A DNA stretch of 64,000 bases from Citrobacter sp. 18056 (GCA_902706235.1 CACSJR010000010.1:147937-211936); one strand, 5' to 3'. Positions 8,873-20,300 are shown, counted from the first letter of the stretch. Program-made: numbers and translations. Notes: generated by a model not told the origin, from the letters alone.

Positions 8873-10077
8873 TGCGTGACGCATTTATCTGTGACGGAGT
8901 GAGAACGCCAGTGGGGCGCTACGGCGGTGGACTTTCCGGGATTCGCGCCGACGATTTGGGCGCGGTGCCACTGCGGGCGCTGCTCGACAGGCATCCGCAG
9001 CTGGATGCTGAACGTATCGACGATGTGATTTTCGGCTGTGCCAACCAGGCGGGGGAAGATAACCGCAACGTGGCACGCATGGCATCGTTACTGGCGGGCC
9101 TGCCGCAGACGGTCTCCGGCACCACTATCAACCGTTTATGCGGTTCTGGACTGGATGCGATTGGCTTTGCTGCCCGCGCAATCCGTTCCGGCGATGCGGA
9201 TTTACTGATTGCAGGCGGCGTGGAATCCATGTCCCGTGCGCCGTTTGTGATGGGCAAAGCCACTACGCCGTTCCAGCGTCAGGCTGAAATATTCGACACC
9301 ACAATCGGCTGGCGTTTTGTGAACCCGCTCATGCAGCAGCATTTTGGTACTGACAGCATGCCCGAAACGGCAGAGAATGTAGCTGAATTGTTAAAAATTA
9401 GCCGTGCCGATCAGGATGCGTTCGCCTGGCGCAGCCAGCAGCGCACCGCAATTGCCCAGCAAAACGGCATTCTGGCTGAAGAAATTGTCCCGGTCAGCGT
9501 GAAGGGCAAAAAGGGCGCGTTGACCGAAGTGACGCAGGATGAGCATCCCCGGGCGGAAACAACGCTCGAACAGCTCGCCGCCCTGAAAACGCCGTTCCGC
9601 AAGAATGGGGCGATCACCGCCGGTAACGCCTCTGGGGTAAACGATGGGGCGGCGGCGCTGCTAATCGCCAGCGCGGAAATGGCCGCACGTCAGGGGTTAA
9701 CGCCACGAGCGCGCATTGTGGCGATGGCCACCTCGGGCGTTGAGCCGCGTCTTATGGGCCTTGGGCCGGCGCCTGCCACCCGCAAAGTGCTGGAGCGTGC
9801 GGGGCTCTGTATCAACGATATGGACGTCATCGAGCTGAATGAGGCATTTGCCGCCCAGGCGCTCGGTGTGATGAGACAGTTGGGGCTCCCGGACGATGCC
9901 CCGCATGTCAATCCCAACGGTGGCGCCATTGCATTAGGCCATCCGTTAGGCATGAGTGGTGCCCGACTGGCGCTGGCTGCCAGCAATGAACTGCACCGTC
10001 GCGGAGGGCGTTACGCCCTGTGCACGATGTGTATCGGTGTGGGTCAGGGCATTGCCATGATCCTGGAGCGCGTGTGA
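8872..10077 (+). CDS. paaJ: PaaJ, 3-oxoadipyl-CoA / 3-oxo-5,6-dehydrosuberyl-CoA thiolase
   Basis: Thiolase (401 aa) that cleaves 3-oxo-5,6-dehydrosuberyl-CoA and then beta-ketoadipyl-CoA to succinyl-CoA and acetyl-CoA. The acyl-accepting cysteine is C90 in NRLCGSG; ALGHPLGMSG supplies the active-site histidine and CMCIGVGQG near the C-terminus the second cysteine. Start overlaps the paaI stop (ATGA-type). Beta-ketoadipyl-CoA is also the end product of protocatechuate breakdown, and a protocatechuate dioxygenase is encoded at 29233-30590, so PaaJ may serve both routes. Confidence 0.97.
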   Translation: MRDAFICDGVRTPVGRYGGGLSGIRADDLGAVPLRALLDRHPQLDAERIDDVIFGCANQAGEDNRNVARMASLLAGLPQTVSGTTINRLCGSGLDAIGFAARAIRSGDADLLIAGGVESMSRAPFVMGKATTPFQRQAEIFDTTIGWRFVNPLMQQHFGTDSMPETAENVAELLKISRADQDAFAWRSQQRTAIAQQNGILAEEIVPVSVKGKKGALTEVTQDEHPRAETTLEQLAALKTPFRKNGAITAGNASGVNDGAAALLIASAEMAARQGLTPRARIVAMATSGVEPRLMGLGPAPATRKVLERAGLCINDMDVIELNEAFAAQALGVMRQLGLPDDAPHVNPNGGAIALGHPLGMSGARLALAASNELHRRGGRYALCTMCIGVGQGIAMILERV

Positions 10078-10103
10078 GCTGATTAACCTGCGAGTACCCT
10101 ACA

Positions 10104-11417
10104 ATGACAACGACAAAATTAGAATCGATTGAAACCGCATCCGTTGATGAACTGCAGGCTTTACAGACCCAACGCCTGAAGTGGACGCTGAAACATGCTT
10201 ACGACAATGTGCCGATGTACCGCCGTAAATTTGACGCGGCGGGGGTTCACCCTGACGATTTCAAAAGCTTAAGCGATATCCGTAAATTCCCGTGCACCAC
10301 TAAACAGGATTTACGCGATAACTATCCGTTCGACACATTTGCTGTGCCGATGGAACAGGTGGTGCGTATTCACGCCTCGTCTGGTACCACGGGTAAACCG
10401 ACGGTGGTCGGTTATACCCAAAACGATATTGATACCTGGGCCAATCTGGTTGCCCGCTCTTTGCGTGCGGCAGGTGGCAGCGCGAAGGACAAAATTCACG
10501 TGGCGTACGGCTACGGCCTGTTTACCGGCGGGCTGGGTGCGCACTACGGCGCAGAACGTCTGGGCGCGACGGTTATCCCGATGTCCGGCGGTCAAACCGA
10601 AAAACAGGCGCAGCTTATCCGTGATTTCAAGCCTGACATGATTATGGTCACACCGTCCTACTGTCTCAATCTGATTGAAGAACTGGAGCGCCAGATGGGC
10701 GGTGATGCCAGTACATGCAGCCTGCGGGTTGGCGTGTTTGGCGCAGAGCCGTGGACCATGGCGATGCGCAAAGAAATTGAACGACGTCTGGGCATTACCG
10801 CGCTGGATATCTACGGTCTGTCAGAAGTCATGGGGCCGGGCGTAGCGATGGAATGTCTGGAAACCTCCGACGGCCCGACTATCTGGGAAGATCACTTCTA
10901 CCCGGAAATCGTTAATCCGAACGACGGCACGCCGCTGGACGACGGTCAGCAGGGCGAGCTGCTGTTCACCACGCTGACTAAAGAAGCGCTGCCGGTGATT
11001 CGCTATCGTACCCGAGACCTGACCCGATTGCTGCCGGGCACTGCGCGTACGATGCGCCGGATGGACCGCATCAGCGGGCGCAGCGACGATATGCTGATCA
11101 TTCGTGGCGTAAATGTCTTCCCGTCACAGCTGGAAGAGGAAATCGTTAAGTTTGAGCATTTGTCGCCGCACTATCAGCTGGAAGTGAATCGTCGCGGGCA
11201 TCTGGATTCGCTGTCGATCAAAGTCGAGCTGAAAGAGAGCAGCCTGGCCCTGTCGCATGAGCAGCGCTGTCAGGTGTGTCATCAGCTGCGCCATCGGATC
11301 AAATCGATGGTCGGGATTTCTACCGACGTGACCATCGTCAACTGCGGCAGTATTCCGCGCTCCGAAGGTAAAGCGTGTCGCGTGTTTGACCTGCGTAAAC
11401 TGGCGGCGAACGGTTAA
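10104..11417 (+). CDS. paaK: PaaK, phenylacetate-CoA ligase
   Basis: AMP-forming ligase (437 aa) that activates phenylacetate to phenylacetyl-CoA, producing both the first pathway intermediate and the PaaX inducer. The P-loop-like SSGTTGKP is at residues 92-99, YGLSEVMGPG supplies the adenylate-binding region and the C-terminal AMP-binding_C domain carries RGVNVFPSQ. It lies 26 bp downstream of paaJ, the largest gap within the operon, and is followed by a degenerate REP-like palindrome before paaX. Confidence 0.97.
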   Translation: MTTTKLESIETASVDELQALQTQRLKWTLKHAYDNVPMYRRKFDAAGVHPDDFKSLSDIRKFPCTTKQDLRDNYPFDTFAVPMEQVVRIHASSGTTGKPTVVGYTQNDIDTWANLVARSLRAAGGSAKDKIHVAYGYGLFTGGLGAHYGAERLGATVIPMSGGQTEKQAQLIRDFKPDMIMVTPSYCLNLIEELERQMGGDASTCSLRVGVFGAEPWTMAMRKEIERRLGITALDIYGLSEVMGPGVAMECLETSDGPTIWEDHFYPEIVNPNDGTPLDDGQQGELLFTTLTKEALPVIRYRTRDLTRLLPGTARTMRRMDRISGRSDDMLIIRGVNVFPSQLEEEIVKFEHLSPHYQLEVNRRGHLDSLSIKVELKESSLALSHEQRCQVCHQLRHRIKSMVGISTDVTIVNCGSIPRSEGKACRVFDLRKLAANG

Positions 11418-11425
11418 TTATTGCG

Positions 11426-11452
11426 TGCCCGGTGGCGCAAGCTTACCTGGCA
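11426..11452. repeat. Degenerate REP-like palindrome after paaK
   Basis: TGCCCGGTGGCGCAAGC followed by TTACCTGGCA has the layout of an enterobacterial REP element but one arm is altered (CCTGG for CCGGG). It separates paaK from the paaX promoter and may stabilise the operon 3' end. Confidence 0.55.
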
Positions 11453-11489
11453 ACCGTTCTGGTCGGGGTGAGGGTAAAATAATCTGTGC

Positions 11490-11497
11490 TATGATTC
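11490..11497 (+). promoter_or_regulatory. Possible paaX -10 box overlapping a TGATTC half-site
   Basis: TATGAT at 11490-11495 is a good sigma-70 -10 hexamer about 40 bp before paaX, and TGATTC at 11492-11497 overlaps it. This would allow PaaX to repress its own promoter. There is only one half-site, so the regulatory reading is tentative. Confidence 0.35.
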
Positions 11498-11530
11498 AGT
11501 CAGGGAAAAAATCACAACAGAATGAATCAG

Positions 11531-12457
11531 ATGAGTAAACTTGATCTCTTTATCCAGCAGGCCGTCGCGGCCGTGCCAGTCAGCGGAACCTCTTTAATCT
11601 CCTCCCTTTACGGGGATGCGTTATCCCATCGTGGCGGCGAAATCTGGCTTGGGAGCCTGACGGCGCTGCTTGAAGGCCTTGGTTTTGGCGATCGCTTTGT
11701 TCGCACCTCGTTATTCCGACTCAATAAAGAGGGCTGGCTGGACGTCTCGCGTATCGGGCGGCGCAGTTTTTACCGTCTGAGTGACAAAGGGCTGCGTCTG
11801 ACCCGACGTGCTGAGAGCAAAATTTACCGCGCTGAACCGCCCGCGTGGGACGGCACCTGGCTGCTGTTGCTGTCGGAAGGGCTGGATAAAAATACGCTCA
11901 CCGATGTGAAAAAACAGCTGATTTGGCAGGGCTTCGGCACGCTGGCCCCGAGCCTGATGGCGTCGCCGTCGCAAAAGCTGGCGGACGTTCAGGCGCTGCT
12001 GCATGAAGCGGGCGTGGCGGAAAACGTCATCTGTTTTGAGGCCCGCTCTCCGCTGGCGACCTCCGTCAGTGCATTGCGCGCGCGCGTGGAAGAGTGCTGG
12101 CAGCTCACCGAACAAAATCAGATGTATGAAAATTTCATCAATACCTTCAGACCGTTGCTGCCGCTGCTGCGGGATGCTGCCCCTGCTGAGCTGACGCCGG
12201 AGCGCTGCTTCGCAATTCAGCTGTTGGCTATTCACCTTTACCGCCGGGTGATCCTCAAAGACCCGCTGCTGCCTGAAGAACTGTTGCCTGCGCACTGGGC
12301 CGGACAGGCCGCTCGTCAGCTGTGCATTAATATTTATCAGAGCGTGGCGGCTGGTGCACTGGCGTGGGTGAGCGAGAAGGGCGAAACCTCGGTCGGCCCG
12401 TTGCCGCAGCCCGCGTCGCCGTTTTATCAACGCTTTGGTGGTCTGAATCTTAAATAA
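11531..12457 (+). CDS. paaX: PaaX, phenylacetyl-CoA-responsive repressor
   Basis: Winged-helix transcriptional repressor of the paa catabolon, relieved by phenylacetyl-CoA. The N-terminal DNA-binding segment [20 protein letters not shown] is highly conserved; the central and C-terminal domains are the PaaX-type. The start [10 protein letters not shown] at 11531 is chosen by homology to E. coli; an in-frame ATG three codons upstream at 11522 is possible, and neither has a strong Shine-Dalgarno. The product ends at FGGLNLK, several residues earlier than in E. coli. Followed 11 bp later by paaY, with which it is probably co-transcribed. Confidence 0.95.
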   Translation: MSKLDLFIQQAVAAVPVSGTSLISSLYGDALSHRGGEIWLGSLTALLEGLGFGDRFVRTSLFRLNKEGWLDVSRIGRRSFYRLSDKGLRLTRRAESKIYRAEPPAWDGTWLLLLSEGLDKNTLTDVKKQLIWQGFGTLAPSLMASPSQKLADVQALLHEAGVAENVICFEARSPLATSVSALRARVEECWQLTEQNQMYENFINTFRPLLPLLRDAAPAELTPERCFAIQLLAIHLYRRVILKDPLLPEELLPAHWAGQAARQLCINIYQSVAAGALAWVSEKGETSVGPLPQPASPFYQRFGGLNLK

Positions 12458-12468
12458 GGAGTGTGACC

Positions 12469-13065
12469 ATGCCGGTTTATCAAATTGATGGCTTAACGCC
12501 CGTGGTACCTGAAGAAAGTTACGTCCATCCCACGGCGGTGTTGATTGGCGACGTTATTCTCGGAAAAGGCGTTTACGTCGGTCCGAATGCCAGCCTTCGC
12601 GGCGATTTCGGGCGAATCGTGGTGAAAGACGGGGCCAATATTCAGGATAACTGCGTCATGCACGGCTTCCCGGAGCAGGACACCGTGGTCGAAGAAGACG
12701 GGCATATTGGGCACAGTGCGATACTGCACGGCTGTGTTATCCGCCGTAATGCGCTGATCGGAATGAACGCGGTGATTATGGACGGTGCAGTCATTGGCGA
12801 AAACAGCATTGTCGGCGCAGCGGCGTTTGTGAAAGCGAAGGCTGAAATGCCGGCGAATTATTTGATTGTTGGCAGTCCGGCAAAGGCCATTCGTGCGCTG
12901 AGTACCGATGAAATGGAGTGGAAAAAACGTGGCACGCGGGAATATCAGGTACTGGTGGAACGCTGCAAACTGACTATGCACCAGGTGGAGCCGTTGCGCG
13001 AAGTGGAAGAAGGGCGCCAGCGGTTGGTTTTTGATGAAAATCTGCGCCCGAAATCGGCGAAATAA
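12469..13065 (+). CDS. paaY: PaaY, hexapeptide-repeat thioesterase
   Basis: Gamma-carbonic-anhydrase-like left-handed beta-helix protein (198 aa). In E. coli PaaY acts as a thioesterase that hydrolyses inhibitory CoA adducts formed in the phenylacetate pathway. Hexapeptide repeats run through the first 150 residues (for example [20 protein letters not shown]), with metal-binding histidines in MHGF, GHIGH and LHGC. ATG at 12469 follows AAGGAG and matches the E. coli N-terminus; a GTG at 12463 would add two residues. Confidence 0.95.
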   Translation: MPVYQIDGLTPVVPEESYVHPTAVLIGDVILGKGVYVGPNASLRGDFGRIVVKDGANIQDNCVMHGFPEQDTVVEEDGHIGHSAILHGCVIRRNALIGMNAVIMDGAVIGENSIVGAAAFVKAKAEMPANYLIVGSPAKAIRALSTDEMEWKKRGTREYQVLVERCKLTMHQVEPLREVEEGRQRLVFDENLRPKSAK

Positions 13066-13468
13066 TTCAGAAAACAAAATCAAATTATTTTCTGTCTCTC
13101 CCTGTATTCCACAGCCGAATATCGCTCATAAAAGGACGGACGTAACGGTCCTCGCGTTCTCAGCATAAATGCGGCAGGACGTGCACTGAGGGAGGGACGT
13201 CCATCACATCACTACAATGCCCCAGGGCGTGAAGCGAGTATTACGCGCTCCCACTGTACATAGGATGCATAACCCAGCTCTTCCCCCCTGAATTCTGCAC
13301 GTACTTACAAATGTAGTCAAAAATGGATAAATGTAACTATTTGGATATATTTGGAAAGCGGGTAGCTTAGATATGTAAGCTATCATTATTCATGTTGCCC
13401 AATAGTTTCTTAAGGTTGCTGTTTGTAAAAAGCGAGCGGTAGACAGGATGTACAATAGAGGATCATTT
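13066..13468. other. Non-coding junction between paaY and the alkylsulfatase gene
   Basis: About 400 bp with no convincing gene. The first half holds short imperfect hairpins. The last 150 bp is conspicuously AT-rich and probably contains the promoter of the sulfatase gene; it includes the near-palindrome TACAAATGTA and, at 13363-13382, a perfect 7-bp inverted repeat. In E. coli K-12 a different gene set follows paaY, so this is the left junction of accessory DNA. Confidence 0.6.
13363..13382. promoter_or_regulatory. Inverted repeat TAGCTTA / TAAGCTA upstream of the sulfatase gene
   Basis: Perfect 7-bp arms (13363-13369 and 13376-13382) around a 6-nt spacer, 86 bp upstream of the coding start in AT-rich DNA. 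Could be an operator or a small hairpin; no regulator is encoded next to it. Confidence 0.35.
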
Positions 13469-15448
13469 ATGAGACTTACGCTACTAGTCAAAAGCCTTGT
13501 CCTGGCAGGGTTATTCACCTCTACGGCACTGACGCCTTTGTTCGCGCAGGAAGCGCCTAAAGAGGCAACCTCAGCGACAAAACAAGCTAATGATGCACTT
13601 TATAATCAGCTTCCTTTTTCTGATAACACTGACTTTACCAATGCCCATAAAGGCTTTATTGCCGCTTTACCGACGGATGTCATCAAAGGTGAGCAAGGTA
13701 ATGTTATCTGGGATCCGCAGAAATACGCCTTTATTAAAGAAGGCGAAAAATCGCCTGACAGCGTCAACCCGAGCCTGTGGCGCCAGTCTCAGTTGATCAA
13801 CATCAGCGGTCTGTTTGAAGTGACGGAAGGGGTTTATCAGATTCGTAATCTTGACCTCTCAAATATGACCATCATTGAGGGTAACGAAGGGATTACCATC
13901 GTTGACCCCCTGATTTCAGCAGAAACCGCGAAAGTGGGCCTTGAGCTGTATTACAAAAACCGTGGTAAAAAGCCGGTGGTTGCGGTGATTTATACCCATA
14001 GCCACGTTGACCACTACGGTGGGGTACGCGGTGTGGTTGATGAGGCTGACGTAAAATCTGGCAAAGTGAAGATTTACGCCCCTGCAGGCTTTATGGAGGA
14101 AGCGGTATCCGAGAACATCATGGCGGGTAACGCTATGAGCCGCCGTGCTAGTTACATGTACGGTAACCTGCTGAAACCAGACGTAAAAGGTCAGGTTGGT
14201 GCGGGTCTTGGTACGACCACCTCTGCAGGGACAGTGACATTAATTGCCCCGACAAATTACATCACCAAAACCGGACAAAAAGAGACGATTGACGGTCTGA
14301 CCTATGATTTCATGATGGCGCCAGGTTCTGAAGCCCCATCAGAAATGCTGTGGTTTATCGAAGAGAAGAAACTCATCGAAGCGGCAGAAGACGTCACCCA
14401 TACTCTCCATAACACCTACTCGTTGCGCGGCGCCAAAATTCGCGATCCACTGGCATGGTCGAAATACATCAACGATGCTATCAACCTCTGGGGAGATAAA
14501 GCCGAAATTATCATGGCGCAGCACCACTGGCCGACCTGGGGTAACGAGAACGTCGTTAAGCTGATGAAGGGACAGCGCGACCTCTATCGCTATATCAACG
14601 ACCAGACCTTACGCATGGCCAATACTGGTCTGACGCGTGACGAAATTGCGGCAAACTTTAAGCTGCCAGATGGCCTGGCGAAAACCTGGGCCAGTCGGGG
14701 TTATTACGGTTCCGTCAGCCATGACGTGAAAGCCACTTATGTGTTCTATCTCGGCTGGTTCGATGGCAACCCGGCAACGCTGGATGAGTTGCCACCCGAT
14801 GAAGCGGCAAAGAAATATGTCGATTACATGGGCGGTGCGGATAACATCCTGAAAAAAGCCAAAGAAGATTATGATCAGGGCAACTTCCGCTGGGTCGCAC
14901 AGGTTGTCAGTAAAGTTGTCTTTGCCGATCCCAATAACCAGGCGGCACGTAATCTGGAAGCGGATGCGCTTGAACAGATGGGTTATCAGGCTGAATCCGG
15001 TCCGTGGCGTAACTTCTACCTGACCGGTGCACAGGAGCTGCGTAATGGCGTGCAGAAACTGCCAACGCCGAATACGGCCAGCCCGGATACGGTGAAAGCA
15101 ATGACGCCGGAAATGTTCTTCGATTACCTCGGGGTGCATATCAACGGTGAAAAAGCGGCTAATGCCAAAGCGGTATTTAATATCGATTTGGGCAGCGACG
15201 GCGGTAAATACAAGCTGGAGCTGGAAAACGGGGTACTGAACCACACCGCAAATGCCGAAGCGAAAGATGCGGACGCGACTATTACACTCAACCGCGACAC
15301 ACTGAATAAAATCATCCTGAAAGAAGAAACCCTGAAACAGGCTGAAGATAACGGTGATGTTAAGGTCACGGGTAATGGTGCGAAGCTGGATGAGATGCTG
15401 AGCTATATGGACAAGTTTGAATTCTGGTTCAACATCGTCACACCATAA
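13469..15448 (+). CDS. Secreted linear primary-alkylsulfatase (SdsA1/YjcS family)
   Basis: Metallo-beta-lactamase-fold sulfatase (659 aa) that hydrolyses primary alkyl sulfates such as dodecyl sulfate to alcohol and sulfate, probably in the periplasm. A signal peptide (MRLTLLVKSLVLAGLF then an AQE cleavage region) precedes the zinc motif THSHVDH at residues 176-182. Further zinc-site segments are PGSEAPSEM and AAEDVTHTLHN. A helical dimerisation region follows, then a C-terminal SCP2-like lipid-binding domain. Length and domain order match E. coli YjcS (661 aa). Start at 13469 follows AGAGGA; the ATG at 13448 is disfavoured. Composition looks more AT-rich than the paa genes, consistent with separate acquisition. 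Followed by a hairpin and a barrel protein gene. Confidence 0.9.
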   Translation: MRLTLLVKSLVLAGLFTSTALTPLFAQEAPKEATSATKQANDALYNQLPFSDNTDFTNAHKGFIAALPTDVIKGEQGNVIWDPQKYAFIKEGEKSPDSVNPSLWRQSQLINISGLFEVTEGVYQIRNLDLSNMTIIEGNEGITIVDPLISAETAKVGLELYYKNRGKKPVVAVIYTHSHVDHYGGVRGVVDEADVKSGKVKIYAPAGFMEEAVSENIMAGNAMSRRASYMYGNLLKPDVKGQVGAGLGTTTSAGTVTLIAPTNYITKTGQKETIDGLTYDFMMAPGSEAPSEMLWFIEEKKLIEAAEDVTHTLHNTYSLRGAKIRDPLAWSKYINDAINLWGDKAEIIMAQHHWPTWGNENVVKLMKGQRDLYRYINDQTLRMANTGLTRDEIAANFKLPDGLAKTWASRGYYGSVSHDVKATYVFYLGWFDGNPATLDELPPDEAAKKYVDYMGGADNILKKAKEDYDQGNFRWVAQVVSKVVFADPNNQAARNLEADALEQMGYQAESGPWRNFYLTGAQELRNGVQKLPTPNTASPDTVKAMTPEMFFDYLGVHINGEKAANAKAVFNIDLGSDGGKYKLELENGVLNHTANAEAKDADATITLNRDTLNKIILKEETLKQAEDNGDVKVTGNGAKLDEMLSYMDKFEFWFNIVTP

Positions 15449-15455
15449 AATAATT

Positions 15456-15488
15456 CCCCTGCGGCGCCTGCGTTGCAGGGGATTTTCT
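15456..15488 (+). terminator. Hairpin between sulfatase and outer-membrane protein genes
   Basis: CCCCTGC / GCAGGGG stem followed by ATTTTCTT. It is rho-independent in form but sits only 15 bp before the next start codon, so it may be a partial terminator that lowers expression of the downstream gene. Confidence 0.7.
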
Positions 15489-15502
15489 TAAGGTAAACAG
15501 TT

Positions 15503-16297
15503 ATGCGTTTGTCTTCATACTCACTTCTGCCGTCTCTTTTTTGCCTGGCCTCTGCAGCTGCGTTTGCCGTAGAAGACCATGCGCCGGATGCGGCCCAGGC
15601 GAACAACCCACTGGCGAATATGACTGCATTTAATATGCAGAACTATTACATCGGTGATGTCAGCGGCACAGATAAAGATGCCAACCAGTTCTGGTTTCGT
15701 TATGCACAGCCGTTTGCTCTGGGCGACAGTAACTGGTTATTACGTGGATCACTTCCGGTCAACACGTATCCGACCCCTCCTAATGGTGGGCATAAAACCG
15801 GTCTGGGTGACCTGAACCTCTTCGCATCATGGCTGATTGATACCGGTAATCCGGCTGTGAGTTTTGGTTTTGGTCCACAAATTACAGCCCCGACTGCAAC
15901 CGATGATGCGCTGGGAACAGAAAAATGGTCAGCGGGGCTGGTCAACGTGCTGTTTGATGCCAGCTCGAAGAAATTCCAGTACGGCTATCTGGCTTCCTGG
16001 CAGCATAGTTTTGCCGGGGAAGATGACCGAAGCGACGTGAATCTCGGCACATTCCAGCCATTCTTGTTTTATCAGTTAGGCGGAGGTACCTACCTTCGTG
16101 CTGCACCTATCTGGGTCTATAACTTCCAGAATGACAGTTACAGTGTTCCGATGGGGCTGGGTATTGGGCAAGTGATTAAGCAGCAGAAAACGGTGTATAA
16201 CTTCTTCATCGAACCACAAGGGTCAGTCGCTGATCACGGGCCAGGACAACCTCGCTGGCAGATTTTTGCCGGACTTAATCTGCAATTCCTCAATTAA
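15503..16297 (+). CDS. Outer-membrane beta-barrel protein, phenol-MetA-like transporter family
   Basis: 264-aa protein with a signal peptide ([20 protein letters not shown], cleaved near AFAVED) and a series of alternating amphipathic strands ending in aromatic [10 protein letters not shown], the usual terminal-strand signature of outer-membrane barrels. It resembles the family annotated as MetA pathway of phenol degradation (PF13557), whose members are proposed porin-like channels for hydrophobic substrates. Located 54 bp after the alkylsulfatase on the same strand, it could admit alkyl sulfates or export products; this is inference from context. Followed by a CCGGG/CCCGG hairpin at 16362-16376 lacking a T-tract. 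Confidence 0.7.
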   Translation: MRLSSYSLLPSLFCLASAAAFAVEDHAPDAAQANNPLANMTAFNMQNYYIGDVSGTDKDANQFWFRYAQPFALGDSNWLLRGSLPVNTYPTPPNGGHKTGLGDLNLFASWLIDTGNPAVSFGFGPQITAPTATDDALGTEKWSAGLVNVLFDASSKKFQYGYLASWQHSFAGEDDRSDVNLGTFQPFLFYQLGGGTYLRAAPIWVYNFQNDSYSVPMGLGIGQVIKQQKTVYNFFIEPQGSVADHGPGQPRWQIFAGLNLQFLN

Positions 16298-16501
16298 TTT
16301 CGCCAGGAGAACTGTGGGTTTTACCCTGCGCCTTCTGCATAAAATGTGGTTCGTTACGGTGCCGGGTGCCTCCCGGTGAGCTTTGTCAGTTTTCACGGAG
16401 CTCCTTAACCGGGAACAGCGTCAGAACCCTTTTGCACATGACCTCTGGCAAAAAGATAACGGAAAATAAGAGGCCGTTTACTGTATGAGGAAACGGAAAA
16501 T

Positions 16502-16525
16502 CCCTCTCACCGGGCGGCGAGAGGG
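16502..16525 (-). terminator. azoR terminator hairpin
   Basis: CCCTCTC / GAGAGGG stem; read on the minus strand it follows the azoR stop and is trailed by ATTTTCC. It may also block read-through from the plus-strand barrel gene. Confidence 0.7.
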
Positions 16526-16533
16526 GGAAATCT

Positions 16534-17151
<618 letters not shown>

Positions 17152-17340
17152 TTATGAGATTGACGGGCCTGTGCCCAGATGCTTGATGACATGCTATTCA
17201 CAATCCTGTCGCAGGGATAGCGCAATATATCGAAGCCTTCGTTCAAATTTATTGATGAAGGAAAGGGCGACTGCGATGTGGTACTCTAACACCAATGAAA
17301 ACAGAGACATTTTTCCGGCAGTGCGCTGCCCGTTAACGCT

Positions 17341-20300
17341 ATGACAGAACAACATAAAATGACCTTTTCGCAGCTCCATCAACAGCTCGATGGCCTGATG
17401 CTGCGCGATAAAACCCGCTTTGCCCGTCGTCTGCATGGCGTGAATAAGGTTAAAAATCCTGAATCACAACAAGCTATTATGCTGGAGATGGCGAAAGAGA
17501 TTTCGCAGGCAGCGGGTAAAGTCCTGCTGCGCGAAGCGGCGCGCCCGGCGATAACCTACCCGGAAAACCTGCCCGTCAGTCAGAAAAAGCAGGATATCTA
17601 CAACGCCATCCGCGACCATCAGGTGGTGATTGTGGCGGGGGAAACCGGTTCGGGGAAAACCACCCAGCTGCCGAAAATCTGCATGGAGCTGGGGCGTGGC
17701 GTTAAAGGGCTGATTGGTCATACTCAGCCGCGCCGTCTGGCCGCGCGCACCGTGGCCAACCGTATTGCCGAAGAGCTGCAAACGGAGCCGGGCGGTTGCA
17801 TCGGTTATAAAGTCCGCTTTAGCGATCACGTCAGCGACAACACCATGGTCAAGCTGATGACCGACGGTATTTTGCTGGCAGAAATCCAGCAGGACCGGCT
17901 GCTGATGCAATACGACACCATCATTATCGATGAAGCGCACGAACGCAGCCTGAACATCGATTTTCTGCTCGGCTATTTCCGCGAACTGCTGCCTAAGCGT
18001 CCGGATCTGAAAATCATCATCACTTCGGCGACCATCGATCCGGAACGTTTCTCAAAACATTTCAATAACGCTCCGATAATCGAAGTTTCTGGCCGCACCT
18101 TCCCGGTCGACGTCCGCTATCGTCCGATTGTCGAAGATGCCGACGATACCGAACGCGATCAGTTACAGGCAATTTTCGATGCGGTTGACGAACTGGGGCA
18201 GGAGAGTCCGGGCGATATCCTGATTTTCATGAGCGGCGAGCGCGAAATCCGCGATACCGCCGATGCGCTCAGCAAGCGCGACCTGCGCCATACCGAAATT
18301 CTTCCGCTGTACGCCCGCCTGTCAAACAGTGAGCAAAACCGCGTATTCCAGTCGCATAGCGGACGCCGCATCGTGCTCGCAACCAACGTGGCGGAAACCT
18401 CGCTGACGGTGCCGGGGATTAAGTACGTTATTGACCCGGGCACCGCGCGTATCAGCCGCTACAGCTACCGCACCAAAGTGCAGCGCTTGCCGATTGAGCC
18501 GGTTTCTCAGGCCTCGGCGAATCAGCGTAAGGGCCGCTGCGGACGTGTCTCGGAAGGGATCTGTATTCGTCTCTATTCGGAAGACGATTTCCTGTCGCGT
18601 CCTGAATTTACCGATCCGGAAATTCTGCGTACCAACCTGGCGTCCGTTATCTTGCAGATGACCGCGCTGGGGCTCGGCGATATTGGTGCATTCCCGTTCG
18701 TGGAAGCGCCAGATAAACGCAATATTCAGGACGGTGTACGCCTGCTGGAAGAGCTGGGCGCGATAACCACCGACGAGCAGCAGTCCGTGTACAAACTCAC
18801 GCCAATGGGACGCCAGCTTTCGCAACTACCGGTGGACCCGCGTCTGGCGCGCATGGTACTGGAAGCGCAAAAACACGGCTGTGTACGTGAGGCGATGATC
18901 ATCACCTCGGCGTTGTCGATTCAGGATCCGCGCGAACGTCCAATGGACAAACAGCAGGCCTCTGACGAAAAACACCGCCGTTTCCATGACAAAGAGTCCG
19001 ACTTCCTGGCGTTCGTTAATCTGTGGAATTACCTTGGCGAGCAGCAAAAAGCGCTGTCGTCGAACCAGTTCCGCCGCCTGTGCCGCACCGAATACCTCAA
19101 CTATTTGCGCGTGCGCGAATGGCAGGATATTTACACCCAACTGCGTCAGGTGGTGAAAGAGCTTGGTATTCCGGTCAACAGCGAACCTGCTGAATACCGC
19201 GAAATTCACGTTGCCTTGCTGACCGGTCTGCTTTCGCATATCGGCATGAAAGATGCGGATAAACAGGAGTTTACCGGCGCGCGCAACGCCCGTTTCTCGA
19301 TTTTTCCGGGTTCCGGCTTATTCAAAAAACCGCCGAAATGGACAATGGTCGCCGAGCTGGTTGAAACCAGCCGTCTGTGGGGGCGCATTGCTGCACGTAT
19401 CGATCCGGAATGGGTCGAGCCTGCCGCCCAGCATTTGATCAAACGTTCGTACAGCGAGCCGCACTGGGAGCGCGCGCAGGGCGCAGTAATGGCCACTGAA
19501 AAAGTGACCGTTTACGGCTTGCCGATTGTCGCCGCCCGCAAGGTCAACTACAGCCAGATTGACCCGGCGCTGTGCCGCGAGCTGTTTATTCGCCATGCGA
19601 TGGTGGAGGGCGACTGGCAAACGCGTCACGCCTTCTTCCGCGATAATTTGAAACTGCGCAACGAAATTGAAGAACTTGAGCACAAATCCCGTCGCCGCGA
19701 TATTTTGGTAGATGATGAATCACTGTTCGAGTTTTACGACCAGCGCATCAGCCACGACGTGATTTCCGCTCGCCATTTCGATAACTGGTGGAAAACCGCC
19801 AGCCGCGAAACGCCTGATTTGCTCAACTTTGAAAAAAGTATGCTGATTAAGGAAGGGGCCGATGACGTCAGCAAACTCGACTATCCGAACTTCTGGCACC
19901 AGGGCAATCTTAAGCTGCGCCTGAGTTACCAGTTTGAGCCGGGCGCAGACGCCGACGGCGTGACGGTGCATATTCCGTTGCCGTTACTCAATCAGGTCGA
20001 AGAATCTGGGTTTGAGTGGCAAATCCCTGGCCTGCGTCGTGAGCTGTTAATCGCGCTGATTAAATCACTGCCGAAACCGGTGCGCCGCAACTTTGTGCCC
20101 GCGCCGAATTACGCCGAAGCGCTGTTAGGCCGCATGACGCCGTTGGAGTTGCCGTTGCTGGATTCGATGGAGCGCGAGCTACGCCGGATGAGCGGGGTGA
20201 CAATTGACCGTGACGACTGGCACTGGGATCAGGTGCCCGATCACCTGAAGATGACCTTCCGCGTCATTGATGACAAAAACAAGAAGCTTCAGGAAGGCCG

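Noticed and set aside
11711..12430. 239-aa minus-strand frame inside paaX
   Set aside because: Shadow of the high-GC paaX coding region; arginine/glutamine-rich with no family resemblance.
16362..16376. CCGGG-TGCCT-CCCGG hairpin after the barrel gene, considered as part of a hok/sok-type locus
   Set aside because: No toxin reading frame or antisense promoter could be found around it; best left as a simple hairpin.
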